Notes: a model not told the origin generated them from the letters alone. DNA of 34,334 nucleotides from CAZJYT01 sp964550325 (GCA_964550325.1 CAZJYT010000006.1:1-34334); one strand, 5' to 3'; counted from the stretch's first letter, positions 7,692 to 15,290 are shown. Program-made: numbers and translations.

Positions 7692-8264
7692 TTATTGATA
7701 GAGTGCTTTTTCAGAAAGAATAACTGTCTTACTGGCAGAATTTAGGTTAATAATTTTTACTTTCAGTTCTTTATTAATAAATCTCTGGAGTTCTTTAACA
7801 ATCTGAGAGGGTTCTGGATTCTCAAGTTTTGGAAAATTTTCTGGAGAAAGCTGGGAGAGGGGTAAAAAAGCGGGAATACCTGAAATTTTGGTTAGCAATC
7901 CTCCCCTATTCACTCCAATAATCTTAACAGTCAATTCCTCTCCTTTTTCCTTTTTTTCTTTTAATTCCCTTAAAATCAAATCTTCTTTCGCCTGTTGGGG
8001 AGATAACTCTACATAATCTTGTTCTTCTTCTACTCCAATCACTTTGGCGAAAACCTCATCTCCTACTTTTAAGTTCTTAAGATTCTCTTTTCCTTCTAAA
8101 TATTCTTTACCATAGATAATTCCCATTTTAAAATTTCCAATGTCTAAAAGAATAAAGGAATTTCCCTTTTCAATTATTTTTCCTTTCACTATCTCTCCTA
8201 CCTTAGGTGGATTCAATAAATCCTCTTTTGGTCCTAAAATCTGTCTTAATCTCTTTAGATTCAT
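7692..8264 (-). CDS. Two-domain S1 RNA-binding protein (ribosomal protein S1-like)
   Basis: A 190-residue protein. Residues 23-95 form a complete S1 OB-fold (VGEIVKGKIIEKGNSFILLDIG, then KVGDEVFAKVIGVEEEQDYVELS). Residues about 108-187 form a second, related repeat (GEELTVKIIGVNRGGLLTKIS, GIPAFLPLSQLSPENF, then LKVKIINLNSASKTVILSEKA). Typical bacterial S1 proteins carry four to six such domains, so this is a short form. It could serve as a reduced S1, helping mRNA binding at the ribosome, or as a general RNA-binding protein. It is the first gene of the S1-ftsH unit and is divergent from the MBL-like/gyrA operon with an 86-base shared upstream region. Confidence 0.8.
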   Translation of the reverse strand: MNLKRLRQILGPKEDLLNPPKVGEIVKGKIIEKGNSFILLDIGNFKMGIIYGKEYLEGKENLKNLKVGDEVFAKVIGVEEEQDYVELSPQQAKEDLILRELKEKKEKGEELTVKIIGVNRGGLLTKISGIPAFLPLSQLSPENFPKLENPEPSQIVKELQRFINKELKVKIINLNSASKTVILSEKALYQ

Positions 8265-8282
8265 ATTCTCTTAACAAATAAG

Positions 8283-8311
8283 AGTTTACTAAATTTATTG
8301 AATTTTTGCAA
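8283..8311 (-). promoter_or_regulatory. Putative promoter of the S1-ftsH unit
   Basis: On the minus strand, TTGCAA (8306-8311) is separated by 17 bases from TAAACT (8283-8288), about 19 bases before the S1-like ATG. It overlaps the oppositely directed promoter at 8298-8326. Confidence 0.4.
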
Positions 8312-8326
8312 GAATAATGATAAAAT
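8298..8326 (+). promoter_or_regulatory. Putative promoter of the MBL-like/gyrA operon
   Basis: TTGAAT (8298-8303), 17-base spacer, TAAAAT (8321-8326) with an extended -10 TG at 8318-8319. The predicted start lies about 17 bases before the ATG at 8351. Confidence 0.55.
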
Positions 8327-8350
8327 TAAAAGGTTAAAAAATAATTTTTT

Positions 8351-8983
8351 ATGCAGATTGCTTGGTATAGCCAATTTTGTTTTGAAATAGTTACCACTCC
8401 CAGTAAGGAGAAGGTAAAAATTATTGTTGATCCTCTTCCAGTAGAAATTTCCAAAAAATTTGCTAAATTAGAGGGAGATATCTCTTTAATCACTCATCAA
8501 TATCTTAATCTTGGAGAAAATAAAATTAGCCCAAATAAGCCTTTTTTAATATCTGGTCCCGGGGAATATGAGATAAAAGAAATATTTATTGAAGGAATTC
8601 CTTCGCTTCAAAAGAAAAATACAATTTATACCATTTTTAGTGAAAATTTAAAGGTTTGCCACTTAGGAAGTTTAAAACAAAGTGAACTAAATGAAAATCA
8701 ATTGGAGAGAATTGGAGAAATAGATATTTTAATGGTTCCTATAGGAGGAAATTCCACTCTTTCGCCAAGGGAGGCAATAAAGATAATCCAACAATTGGAA
8801 CCTAAAATTGTTATCCCAATGGATTATCATCTATCTAAATTAAAAACAAGATTATCTCTCTTTCAAGAATTTTTAAAAATCTTGGGCATAAAAGAAATTA
8901 AGCCCAAAGACAAACTTAATATTAAAAAGAAAGACTTATCTGAGGAAAAAGAAAGAGAGATTGTTATTTTGAAAGCCCATTAA
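8351..8983 (+). CDS. MBL-fold (UlaG-like) protein with degenerate metal site
   Basis: A 210-residue protein with the layout of UlaG-like metallo-beta-lactamase-fold hydrolases: an N-terminal IAWYSQFCFEIV strand (usually GHSCF), IIVDP, then ISGPGEYEIKEIFIEGI, KVCHLG, and a late VIPMDYH. The ligand motif, normally HxHxDH, reads H49-Q-Y-L-N-L: only the first His remains, while the second His, the Asp and the last His are replaced. It therefore probably does not bind a normal dinuclear metal centre, and catalysis is doubtful. It lies 4 bases upstream of gyrA on the same strand, so the two are translated together. A binding or regulatory role is possible but unproven. Confidence 0.75.
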   Translation: MQIAWYSQFCFEIVTTPSKEKVKIIVDPLPVEISKKFAKLEGDISLITHQYLNLGENKISPNKPFLISGPGEYEIKEIFIEGIPSLQKKNTIYTIFSENLKVCHLGSLKQSELNENQLERIGEIDILMVPIGGNSTLSPREAIKIIQQLEPKIVIPMDYHLSKLKTRLSLFQEFLKILGIKEIKPKDKLNIKKKDLSEEKEREIVILKAH

Positions 8984-8987
8984 AATT

Positions 8988-11450
8988 ATGGCAACTAAAA
9001 AACCTCTTTCCAATCAAACCGCTCAGATTAAATTAAAAGAAATTACTGAGGAAATGAAAGAAAGCTATATTGATTACGCAATGTCAGTAATTGTTTCTCG
9101 GGCTTTACCTGATGTAAGGGATGGATTAAAGCCGGTCCAGAGAAGAATTTTGTTTGCAATGTACGAAATGGGATTAAGCCACCGAGCAAAATTTAGAAAA
9201 TCAGCAGCCACTGTCGGGGAGGTTTTAGCTAAATTCCATCCCCATGGAGATATCCCGGTTTATGATGCCCTAACCAGAATGGCTCAGGACTTCTCTTTAA
9301 GATATCCTTTAATTGAAGGTCAAGGAAATTTTGGAAGCATTGATGGCGATCCACCAGCTGCCATGCGATATACAGAAGCCAAGCTCTCAGAAATAGGAGA
9401 GGAAATGTTAAGAGATATTGAGAAAGAGACCGTAGATTTTGTTCCCAATTATGATGGCACAAGAAAAGAACCCACTGTCTTACCTTCTCCTATCCCCCAA
9501 CTCATTATAAACGGCGCCTTAGGAATTGCAGTTGGAATGGCTACCAATATCCCCCCTCATAATTTATCTGAGGTTTGTGAAGCGTTAAGTTATTTAATTG
9601 ATCATCCCAAAGCTACTGTTAAAGAAATATCTAAATTTATTAAAGGACCAGATTTTCCCACAGGAGGTCTTATTTTTGACAAAGAGTCTATTTTGCAAGC
9701 TTATTCACAAGGAAAAGGACCAATTTTAATAAGAGGGAAGGCAGAGATTATAGAGACAAAAAGTGAGAAATTTCAGATTATAATTTCAGAAATTCCCTTT
9801 CAGGTTCAAAAGTCCTCCCTTTTGGAACAATTTGCTAATCTGATAAATACCAAGAAAATTGAAGGAGTTAGAGACATTAGAGATGAATCAGACAAAGAGG
9901 GAATGAGAATTGTAATTAAACTTCAAAAAGATGCTTCTCCTAAAAAGATCTTAAATTTACTTTACAAATTCTCTGACCTCGAGAAATGTTTCCATCTTAA
10001 TATGTTAGCCTTGGTAGATGGAATTCAACCAAGGGCTTTAAATCTAATAGAATTACTTAATTATTTCCTCTTACATCGAGAGGAAGTAGTAATTAAAAGA
10101 ACAAAATATGAATTAGAAAAAGCCAAAGAAAGAGCTCACATCTTAGAAGGATTAAGTAAGTGTTTAGGAAAAATTGACCTTCTCATTAGAACTATCAGAA
10201 ACTCTTCTGATAGGGAGACCGCCAAGGTAAATTTAATGAAAAAATTCAAATTAACTGAGATTCAGGCAAATGCTATTTTAGAAACCAGACTTTCCTCTTT
10301 GGCAAGATTAGAAAGGAAAAGAATTGAGACAGAATTAAAGGAAATGAAATCAAAAATTAAAGAATTAACCTTAATCCTTAAGACACCCCAAAAAATAAAA
10401 GAAATAATTAAAAAAGAATTAAGGGAAATAAAAGAAAGGTTTGGTGATAAAAGAAAGACTCAAGTAATTCCCCAACCTCCTAAAAAAATCAAGGAAGAAG
10501 ACCTAATTCCTTCTGAAGACACCATTATTACCCTTACCCAGGACGGATATGTTAAAAGGGTAAATCCTACTTCCTATAAAACTCAAAAAAGAGGGGGAAA
10601 AGGAACCTTTGGAATGAAAATAGGAGAAAAAGATATCGTTGAACACTGTTTACTTACTAATACCAGAGATAATTTATTTTTCTTTACTGATTCTGGAAGA
10701 GTATTCAAAATTCCAGCATATGAAATACCCCAGCTTCAAAAAAATGAAAAGGGAAAATCAATTTTAAATTTTTTAGAATTATCCTCTAAAGAAAAGGTAT
10801 TATCTCTCCTTTCTTTGGGAAAAAGAGACTTCAAAGAGAGAATAAAATATTTAATTTTTGTCACCAGAGAGGGTTTAATCAAAAAGACACCTTTAAAAGA
10901 ATTTGAAAATGTAAGAAAAAATGGCTTGATTGCTATTAGCCTAAAAAAAGGAGATTTATTAAAAAAGGTCCAAAAAAGTAATGGTGAAAGTGAGCTCCTT
11001 TTAATTACTAAAAAGGGTCAGATAATAAGGATTAAAGAGAAAGAAATTAGAGCTATGGGAAGGACTGCCGGAGGGATAAGAGGGATAAAATTGGTTCCAA
11101 AAGATGAAATAATTGGCATGGAGGTAATAAATCGAAACCACTTAGATTCGAAATCTCAAATTTTATTTGTTACAGAAAAGGGATATGGAAAAAGAGTATT
11201 TTTAAAAGAATTTAAGATTCAAAAGAGAGGAGGAATAGGTATTAGAGGAATCAAGATTACTGAGAAAACAGGATTTTTGGTTTCTGGTAAAATTTTAACT
11301 CAAAAAGAAAATCTGATTGTAATTTCTAAAAGAGGGAAGATAATTAGGATTGAAGTTAATTCCCTTCCCATTCAAAGTAGAAGTGCCCAAGGGGTAAAAA
11401 TTATGAAATTAGAAAAAGAAGATACAGTAGGAGGGATAATTTCTCTATGA
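8988..11450 (+). CDS. gyrA: DNA gyrase subunit A
   Basis: An 820-residue protein that cuts and rejoins DNA to introduce negative supercoils, working with GyrB (not in the window). The N-terminal breakage-reunion domain contains the catalytic pair Arg127-Tyr128 in AAMRYTEAKLS and the segment FHPHGDIPVYDALTRMAQ (83-100). The C-terminal beta-pinwheel starts near residue 505 and carries the GyrA box QKRGGKG (533-539), which marks gyrase rather than topoisomerase IV. In the quinolone region, the positions matching E. coli Ser83 and Ala84 are Ile89 and Pro90; Asp93 matches Asp87. The stop codon overlaps the methyltransferase start (ATGA). Confidence 0.96.
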   Translation: MATKKPLSNQTAQIKLKEITEEMKESYIDYAMSVIVSRALPDVRDGLKPVQRRILFAMYEMGLSHRAKFRKSAATVGEVLAKFHPHGDIPVYDALTRMAQDFSLRYPLIEGQGNFGSIDGDPPAAMRYTEAKLSEIGEEMLRDIEKETVDFVPNYDGTRKEPTVLPSPIPQLIINGALGIAVGMATNIPPHNLSEVCEALSYLIDHPKATVKEISKFIKGPDFPTGGLIFDKESILQAYSQGKGPILIRGKAEIIETKSEKFQIIISEIPFQVQKSSLLEQFANLINTKKIEGVRDIRDESDKEGMRIVIKLQKDASPKKILNLLYKFSDLEKCFHLNMLALVDGIQPRALNLIELLNYFLLHREEVVIKRTKYELEKAKERAHILEGLSKCLGKIDLLIRTIRNSSDRETAKVNLMKKFKLTEIQANAILETRLSSLARLERKRIETELKEMKSKIKELTLILKTPQKIKEIIKKELREIKERFGDKRKTQVIPQPPKKIKEEDLIPSEDTIITLTQDGYVKRVNPTSYKTQKRGGKGTFGMKIGEKDIVEHCLLTNTRDNLFFFTDSGRVFKIPAYEIPQLQKNEKGKSILNFLELSSKEKVLSLLSLGKRDFKERIKYLIFVTREGLIKKTPLKEFENVRKNGLIAISLKKGDLLKKVQKSNGESELLLITKKGQIIRIKEKEIRAMGRTAGGIRGIKLVPKDEIIGMEVINRNHLDSKSQILFVTEKGYGKRVFLKEFKIQKRGGIGIRGIKITEKTGFLVSGKILTQKENLIVISKRGKIIRIEVNSLPIQSRSAQGVKIMKLEKEDTVGGIISL

Positions 11451-11965
11451 AGGAATTTTTAGATCCAGAAGAAATATTAAAGAGCTTGAACTTGCCAAAC
11501 AATATAATAGCAGCTGATTTTGGTTGTGGAAGTGGAGGGTGGACCATCCCCTTAGCCAAAATTTTAGAAAAAGGGAAGGTATTTGCAATAGACATTTTAA
11601 AAGAGCCCCTTTCTGCTTTGGAAGGAAAAATAAAATTTGAAAAAATAAAAAACATCAGTTTAATTACTGCTGATGTTGAAAAATCAGTTCCTTTGCCGGA
11701 AGAAGGTTGTGATTTTGTATTAATGGTAAATTTGTTGTTTCAATGCGAAAATAAAAGAAGGGTTTTAGAAGAAGGGAAGAGGGTTTTAAAAACAAAAGGA
11801 AAATTATTAATTGTTGATTGGATAAAAGACAATCCCTTAACAAAAGAAATTGAATGGTTAGACTTTGAAAAGGTAAAAAAAATTTTAAAAGAGCTTAATT
11901 TCAATTTAGAAAAAGAATTTCAAATAGGAAGCTATCATTTAGCCTTGGTCTTGACAAAAAAATAA
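11447..11965 (+). CDS. Class I SAM-dependent methyltransferase
   Basis: A 172-residue single-domain protein with a Rossmann-like methyltransferase fold. Motif I is AADFGCGSGGW (about 24-34), the next acidic strand end is VFAIDI, motif II/III area is LITADVEKSVPLPEEGCDFVL, and GKLLIVDW follows as a later strand. The pattern matches the UbiE/Methyltransf_11-25 type that acts on small molecules or proteins; substrate unknown. It overlaps gyrA by four bases (ATGA). The -35 box of the first pilin-like gene lies in its last codons. Confidence 0.85.
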   Translation: MKEFLDPEEILKSLNLPNNIIAADFGCGSGGWTIPLAKILEKGKVFAIDILKEPLSALEGKIKFEKIKNISLITADVEKSVPLPEEGCDFVLMVNLLFQCENKRRVLEEGKRVLKTKGKLLIVDWIKDNPLTKEIEWLDFEKVKKILKELNFNLEKEFQIGSYHLALVLTKK

Positions 11966-11979
11966 AAACTTCTTAAGAT
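11951..11979 (+). promoter_or_regulatory. Putative promoter of pilin-like gene 1
   Basis: Consensus TTGACA (11951-11956), 17-base spacer, TAAGAT (11974-11979). The -35 box lies inside the end of the methyltransferase gene. A leader of roughly 50 bases precedes the ATG at 12038. Confidence 0.6.
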
Positions 11980-12037
11980 TTAATTAAAAAAGGTCGAAAG
12001 AGAAGAGAAACTAACTTTTTGCCTTAGAAAATAAATT

Positions 12038-12541
12038 ATGAAGAAAATTTTAGCTATTTTAGTAATAGGAGTATTGGCGGCACTGTTAGCACCAGTAGCA
12101 GTGGAAGCAGTAATGAGTAGAACTACTACTAATTGCTGTAAGATTGCCAGAACCTTTCACTTTGATGGTATGGATTGGAATTCTGGGCATTGTTATGGAG
12201 AAATTGGAGGAACAGATACTTATTGTGTCACTCCCGGAGGAAAAGTGTTGTGTACGTTCACAACCGGTGGTTATGATGCAGGTAAGGGAACTGAAGCAAG
12301 AACTAACTGGGGAGGTGGATGTATTTTGAATACAGTTTACAGAATTACTGATTTGATCTTTATGATTTTGATTATTATTGCGGTAATAATTGGTTTGGCT
12401 GGAGGTTATAATATCTTAACTGCTGGAGGAAATGCTGAAAAGGTAAACAAAGGAAGAGACTTGATTTTATATGCAATCTTGGGTATGGTGGTAGCTTTCT
12501 TTGCCAGAGCCATTCCTTCTATTGTCGCAATGGTAATCTAA
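12038..12541 (+). CDS. Pilin-like protein 1: six-Cys ectodomain plus VirB2/TrbC-like tail
   Basis: A 167-residue protein. Signal peptide at 1-24 (MKKILAILVIGVLAALLAPV). The exported part begins TTTNCC and holds six cysteines: the NCC pair, SGHC, TDTYC, GKVLC and GGGC. It is followed by NTVYRITD and two hydrophobic helices, the first ending LAGGYNILTAGG and the second ILYAILGMVVAFFARAIPSIV, separated by NAEKVNKGRDL. The two-helix tail matches the T4SS_pilin/VirB2-TrbC pattern common in Patescibacteria. It has its own TTGACA promoter and is closed by a strong terminator, so it is likely expressed alone and probably abundantly. About 80% identical by eye to gene 2. Likely a surface pilin or envelope subunit. 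Confidence 0.75.
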   Translation: MKKILAILVIGVLAALLAPVAVEAVMSRTTTNCCKIARTFHFDGMDWNSGHCYGEIGGTDTYCVTPGGKVLCTFTTGGYDAGKGTEARTNWGGGCILNTVYRITDLIFMILIIIAVIIGLAGGYNILTAGGNAEKVNKGRDLILYAILGMVVAFFARAIPSIVAMVI

Positions 12542-12570
12542 AGAAAGGATAAGAGAAACTTTTCCTGAAT

Positions 12571-12603
12571 AAAAACCTCGGTTTTTCAAAAACCGAGGTT
12601 TTT
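12571..12603 (+). terminator. Rho-independent terminator after pilin-like gene 1
   Basis: AAAAACCTCGGTTTT (12571-12585) pairs with AAAACCGAGGTTTTT, a perfect hairpin with a CCTCGG/CCGAGG core running into a T-tract (12599-12603). It separates gene 1 from gene 2. Confidence 0.88.
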
Positions 12604-12612
12604 CATTTTTAT

Positions 12613-12641
12613 TTGACAAAAAGGAAAAATTGTAATATTTT
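12613..12641 (+). promoter_or_regulatory. Putative promoter of pilin-like genes 2 and 3
   Basis: TTGACA (12613-12618), 17-base spacer, TATTTT (12636-12641), starting 10 bases after the terminator. The predicted start is about 12 bases before the ATG at 12660. Confidence 0.55.
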
Positions 12642-12659
12642 TTAAATAAAAATAAACTT

Positions 12660-13175
12660 ATGAAAATAATTTTTAGAAAAAAAATTTATTTGAGAAATCT
12701 TTTTTTAATAATTCTTTTCTTTTTTCTCTTTCTCCCCTCTTTTACCTTTTCAAGAACTACTTCAAATTGCTGCCAAATCAGAAGCAGTTTTCACTTTAAT
12801 GGAAAAGACTGGTTTTCTGGTTATTGTTATGGAGAGGTAGGAGGAACAGATACTGTTTGTGTTGCTCCTGGGGGAAAGATATTATGCAAAGAAACAACTG
12901 GTAATTATGACGCTGGAAAAGGCACTATAGAAAGGATTGATTGGGGTGTAGGATGTATTTTAAATACAGTTTACAGGATTACTGATTTGATCTTTATGAT
13001 TTTGATTATTATCGCAATAGTAGTTAGTTTGGCTGGAGCCTATAACATTTTGACTGCGGGAGGAGATGCCGAAAAGCTAAATAAGGGAAGGGATTTAATT
13101 TTATATGCCATCTTGGGCACAGTGGTAGCTTTTTTTGCCAGAGCTATTCCTTCTATTGTCGCAATGGTAATTTAA
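12660..13175 (+). CDS. Pilin-like protein 2: six-Cys ectodomain plus VirB2/TrbC-like tail
   Basis: A 171-residue paralogue of the preceding gene. The leader is longer and more basic at its start (MKIIFRKKIYLRNLF) before a hydrophobic core. The six cysteines keep their spacing: SNCC, SGYC, TDTVC, GKILC and GVGC. The tail from CILNTVYRITDLIFMILIII on is almost identical to that of gene 1, including long identical DNA stretches, which suggests recent duplication or gene conversion, while the leader and ectodomain have changed more. Gene 3 starts 6 bases after its stop, so 2 and 3 are probably one transcript. Confidence 0.75.
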   Translation: MKIIFRKKIYLRNLFLIILFFFLFLPSFTFSRTTSNCCQIRSSFHFNGKDWFSGYCYGEVGGTDTVCVAPGGKILCKETTGNYDAGKGTIERIDWGVGCILNTVYRITDLIFMILIIIAIVVSLAGAYNILTAGGDAEKLNKGRDLILYAILGTVVAFFARAIPSIVAMVI

Positions 13176-13181
13176 AGAATA

Positions 13182-13643
13182 ATGAAAAAAGAAATTTTTT
13201 TAATAATTAGCCTTTGGATAATCTTAGTAGCTATTTTAATTCCTCAAAAAATTTTAGCTACTACTACCAATTGTTGCAAAATCCATAGCACCTTCAAATA
13301 CGGAGGAACCATCTTTCAGTCTGGTAATTGCTATGGAGAAACATCAACAAATTGCACAAGGCCAGATGGAAAAGAGCTTTGTCCTAATACTATTGTTAAT
13401 GAAAACTGGGCAGTAGCCTGTATGCTAAATGTCGTCTATTTAATTACAGATATTGCTTTTAATATTCTGGTAGCTTTAGCTATCTTGATGGCTTTAGGAG
13501 GAGGATATTATTTTATTGTTGGTCAAGATGACCCCCAAAAGATAAGCAAAGCCAAAGATTTTATTTTATATGCAATCTTGGGAACATTGGTTGCCCTTTT
13601 TGCAAAAATTATTCCTTCTATAGTAATGAGGCTTTTGGGATGA
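13182..13643 (+). CDS. Pilin-like protein 3: shorter six-Cys ectodomain plus VirB2/TrbC-like tail
   Basis: A 153-residue paralogue. Signal peptide MKKEIFLIISLWIILVAILI, then TTTNCC and the same six-Cys order (NCC, SGNC, STNC, GKELC, AVAC). The loop between the fifth and sixth cysteines is about 11 residues shorter than in genes 1 and 2 (PNTIVNENWAVAC). The tail reads NVVYLITDIAFNILVALAIL, then GGGYYFIVGQDDPQKISKAK and ILYAILGTLVALFAKIIPSIV. GQDDPQ replaces the TAGG-E motif of the others, so this is the most divergent tail. Ends in TGA. Likely cotranscribed with gene 2. Confidence 0.72.
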   Translation: MKKEIFLIISLWIILVAILIPQKILATTTNCCKIHSTFKYGGTIFQSGNCYGETSTNCTRPDGKELCPNTIVNENWAVACMLNVVYLITDIAFNILVALAILMALGGGYYFIVGQDDPQKISKAKDFILYAILGTLVALFAKIIPSIVMRLLG

Positions 13644-13648
13644 AAAGG

Positions 13649-13677
13649 TTGCAAAAAATTTAAAAATAGGCTAAAAT
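13649..13677 (+). promoter_or_regulatory. Putative promoter of pilin-like gene 4 (near-leaderless)
   Basis: TTGCAA (13649-13654), 17-base spacer, TAAAAT (13672-13677). Ten bases separate the -10 from the ATG at 13688, predicting a leader of only about 3-4 bases. Confidence 0.55.
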
Positions 13678-13687
13678 AAAGATTGAT

Positions 13688-14164
13688 ATGAAATTGAAAA
13701 AATCTTTTGGAATTCTCATTTTGCTTTTTCTTTTGATAGATTTTTTTACACCAGGGATAGTCTTCTCTGTTCCCTCTACCACTCTTTGTTGTAAGATTAC
13801 AAGGAGCTTTAAGTATAAGGGAGAAACATTTAATAGTGGGACTTGTATAGGAGAAGTAGGTGGTGGTATCCATTGTTACAGACCTGATGGAAAAAGGTTG
13901 TGCACTTCTATAACTGCAAAGGACAATTGGGGAACCATCTGCCTTTTTAATGCCATATATGGCATCACCGACATCGTATTTAATATTTTGCTTGCTATTG
14001 CCATTCTATTTGGTTTAGGAGGAGGATATTTAATCTTAACCGCCGGAGGAGAGCCGGAAAAAATAAATAGAGGAAAAAATTTAATAGTATATGCTATTTT
14101 AGGAGTAGTGGCTTCTTTTTTTGCCAGAATAATTCCTTCTCTCTTGTCAATAATTTTAGGATAG
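13688..14164 (+). CDS. Pilin-like protein 4: six-Cys ectodomain plus VirB2/TrbC-like tail
   Basis: A 158-residue paralogue with a 28-residue leader (MKLKKSFGILILLFLLIDFF). Cysteines: LCC, SGTC, GIHC, GKRLC and GTIC. Like gene 3 it has RPDGK between the fourth and fifth cysteines and a short fifth loop, so genes 3 and 4 form one subgroup and genes 1 and 2 another. The tail is NAIYGITDIVFNILLAIAIL, then GGGYLILTAGGEPEKINRGK and IVYAILGVVASFFARIIPSLL. It has its own predicted promoter. Its stop codon is 3 bases from the stop of the convergent Hsp20 gene, with no terminator between them. Confidence 0.73.
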   Translation: MKLKKSFGILILLFLLIDFFTPGIVFSVPSTTLCCKITRSFKYKGETFNSGTCIGEVGGGIHCYRPDGKRLCTSITAKDNWGTICLFNAIYGITDIVFNILLAIAILFGLGGGYLILTAGGEPEKINRGKNLIVYAILGVVASFFARIIPSLLSIILG

Positions 14165-14167
14165 GAG

Positions 14168-14572
14168 CTATTCCACTTTCAGTTTTACAATCTTTTCTTT
14201 TTTAATTTTTGGAATCCTAATCATTAAAATCCCTTCTTCTATCTTTGCTTTGGCTTTAGAGCCATCAATCTCTACCGGAGAAATAATCCTTCTGGAAAAA
14301 GGACCAAAATAACACTCTTTGGTAAAGTACTCTATCTTCTCCTCTTCTTCTTTTGGCTCCTCTCTTTTCCCACTAATATTAATAACATCTCCTTCAATAG
14401 TAATTTCTAAATCTTCAGACCTTATTCCACCAATTGGAGCTCGCACTACCAATTCATTCTCTGTCTGATATAAATCTATCGCTAACTCTCCCCCTTCTTG
14501 ATTTAGACTTTCTAAGGAGAAGGTTGTATTTTGATTTTTCTCCTTTTTTAATTTTTTAAAGAATTTTATCAT
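14168..14572 (-). CDS. Hsp20/alpha-crystallin small heat shock protein
   Basis: A 134-residue ATP-independent chaperone that holds unfolding proteins. The alpha-crystallin domain starts near residue 28 (GELAIDLYQTENELVVRAPI) and continues with LEITIEGDVINISGKREE, FGPFSRRIISPVEID and KAKIEEGILMIRIPK. The C-terminal IVKLKV provides the I/V-x-I/V-type tail that mediates oligomer contacts. The N-terminal arm is short and basic. The start codon overlaps the end of the PrsW-like gene by 17 bases, so the two are probably translated from one message. Confidence 0.92.
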   Translation of the reverse strand: MIKFFKKLKKEKNQNTTFSLESLNQEGGELAIDLYQTENELVVRAPIGGIRSEDLEITIEGDVINISGKREEPKEEEEKIEYFTKECYFGPFSRRIISPVEIDGSKAKAKIEEGILMIRIPKIKKEKIVKLKVE

Positions 14573-15290
14573 AATTTCTTTTACTGACCTTTCTTAATCT
14601 CTCAAAAAAGAAAGAAACAATAACCCCCAAAAAAATCAAAACAAATAAAGGGACAAAGATTCTTAATTTTTCATTTTCTATCTCCATTATAGAAAAATCA
14701 TAAATGCCATGCAAGAGAACAGCAAGTGTCAGACCATAAAAAATTTGGATTTTTGTTTTTCCAAGAAATTTCCAAAGTGCTAAAAAATACCCTACCACCC
14801 CAGCACATAAGGCATGTAAAAAGGTTCCCGACAAAAATCTTATGAGTAATAAAATTAAAATCTCCTCTGAGAATAATAAAATTTCCTCTGGAAATAATTC
14901 TCTAAAAAAAATTAAAACATTTTCCAAGGCAGCAAAGCCCAATCCCGCAGTAATCATATAAACCATCGCATCAGTCGGTTCATCAAATTCTGGATGTCTT
15001 AAGATTTTATTTTTCACTACCCAATACTTTAAAAACTCCTCTATCAGAGCTACTCCCAAGAACCAATAAAAGACAGCTGATAAAAAAGGGAAACCGCTTT
15101 TTTTTAATAATTCTGCTGGAATCTTTGCTAATTTTCCTAAAAAAATAACAAAAAAACCAGCCAACATTCCATATAAAAAAATTTCCAAAATTAATCTTTT
15201 AGGTTCTGGATGGACATCCTTTCTTAAATAAAAAATTAGCCAAAGAAGGCTTGGTAAAACTCCAATAACCAAAACTAAAAAATAAAGCAT
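14556..15290 (-). CDS. PrsW-like intramembrane protease
   Basis: A 244-residue membrane protein with about seven hydrophobic helices. All PrsW/CPBP-related motifs are present: EEFLK with the Glu pair at 84-85, GLGFAALENVLIFF with Glu123, FLHALCAGVVGYF with His159, and LLHGIYDFS with His194. In Bacillus, PrsW cleaves an anti-sigma factor; in this organism the substrate is unknown and no sigma/anti-sigma pair is in the window. It is followed by Hsp20 with a 17-base overlap, which hints at an envelope or heat stress unit. Confidence 0.85.
   Translation of the reverse strand: MLYFLVLVIGVLPSLLWLIFYLRKDVHPEPKRLILEIFLYGMLAGFFVIFLGKLAKIPAELLKKSGFPFLSAVFYWFLGVALIEEFLKYWVVKNKILRHPEFDEPTDAMVYMITAGLGFAALENVLIFFRELFPEEILLFSEEILILLLIRFLSGTFLHALCAGVVGYFLALWKFLGKTKIQIFYGLTLAVLLHGIYDFSIMEIENEKLRIFVPLFVLIFLGVIVSFFFERLRKVSKRNYDKIL

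Noticed and set aside
8988..11450. Topoisomerase IV subunit ParC instead of GyrA
   Set aside because: A clear GyrA box (QKRGGKG) and full-length pinwheel favour gyrase.
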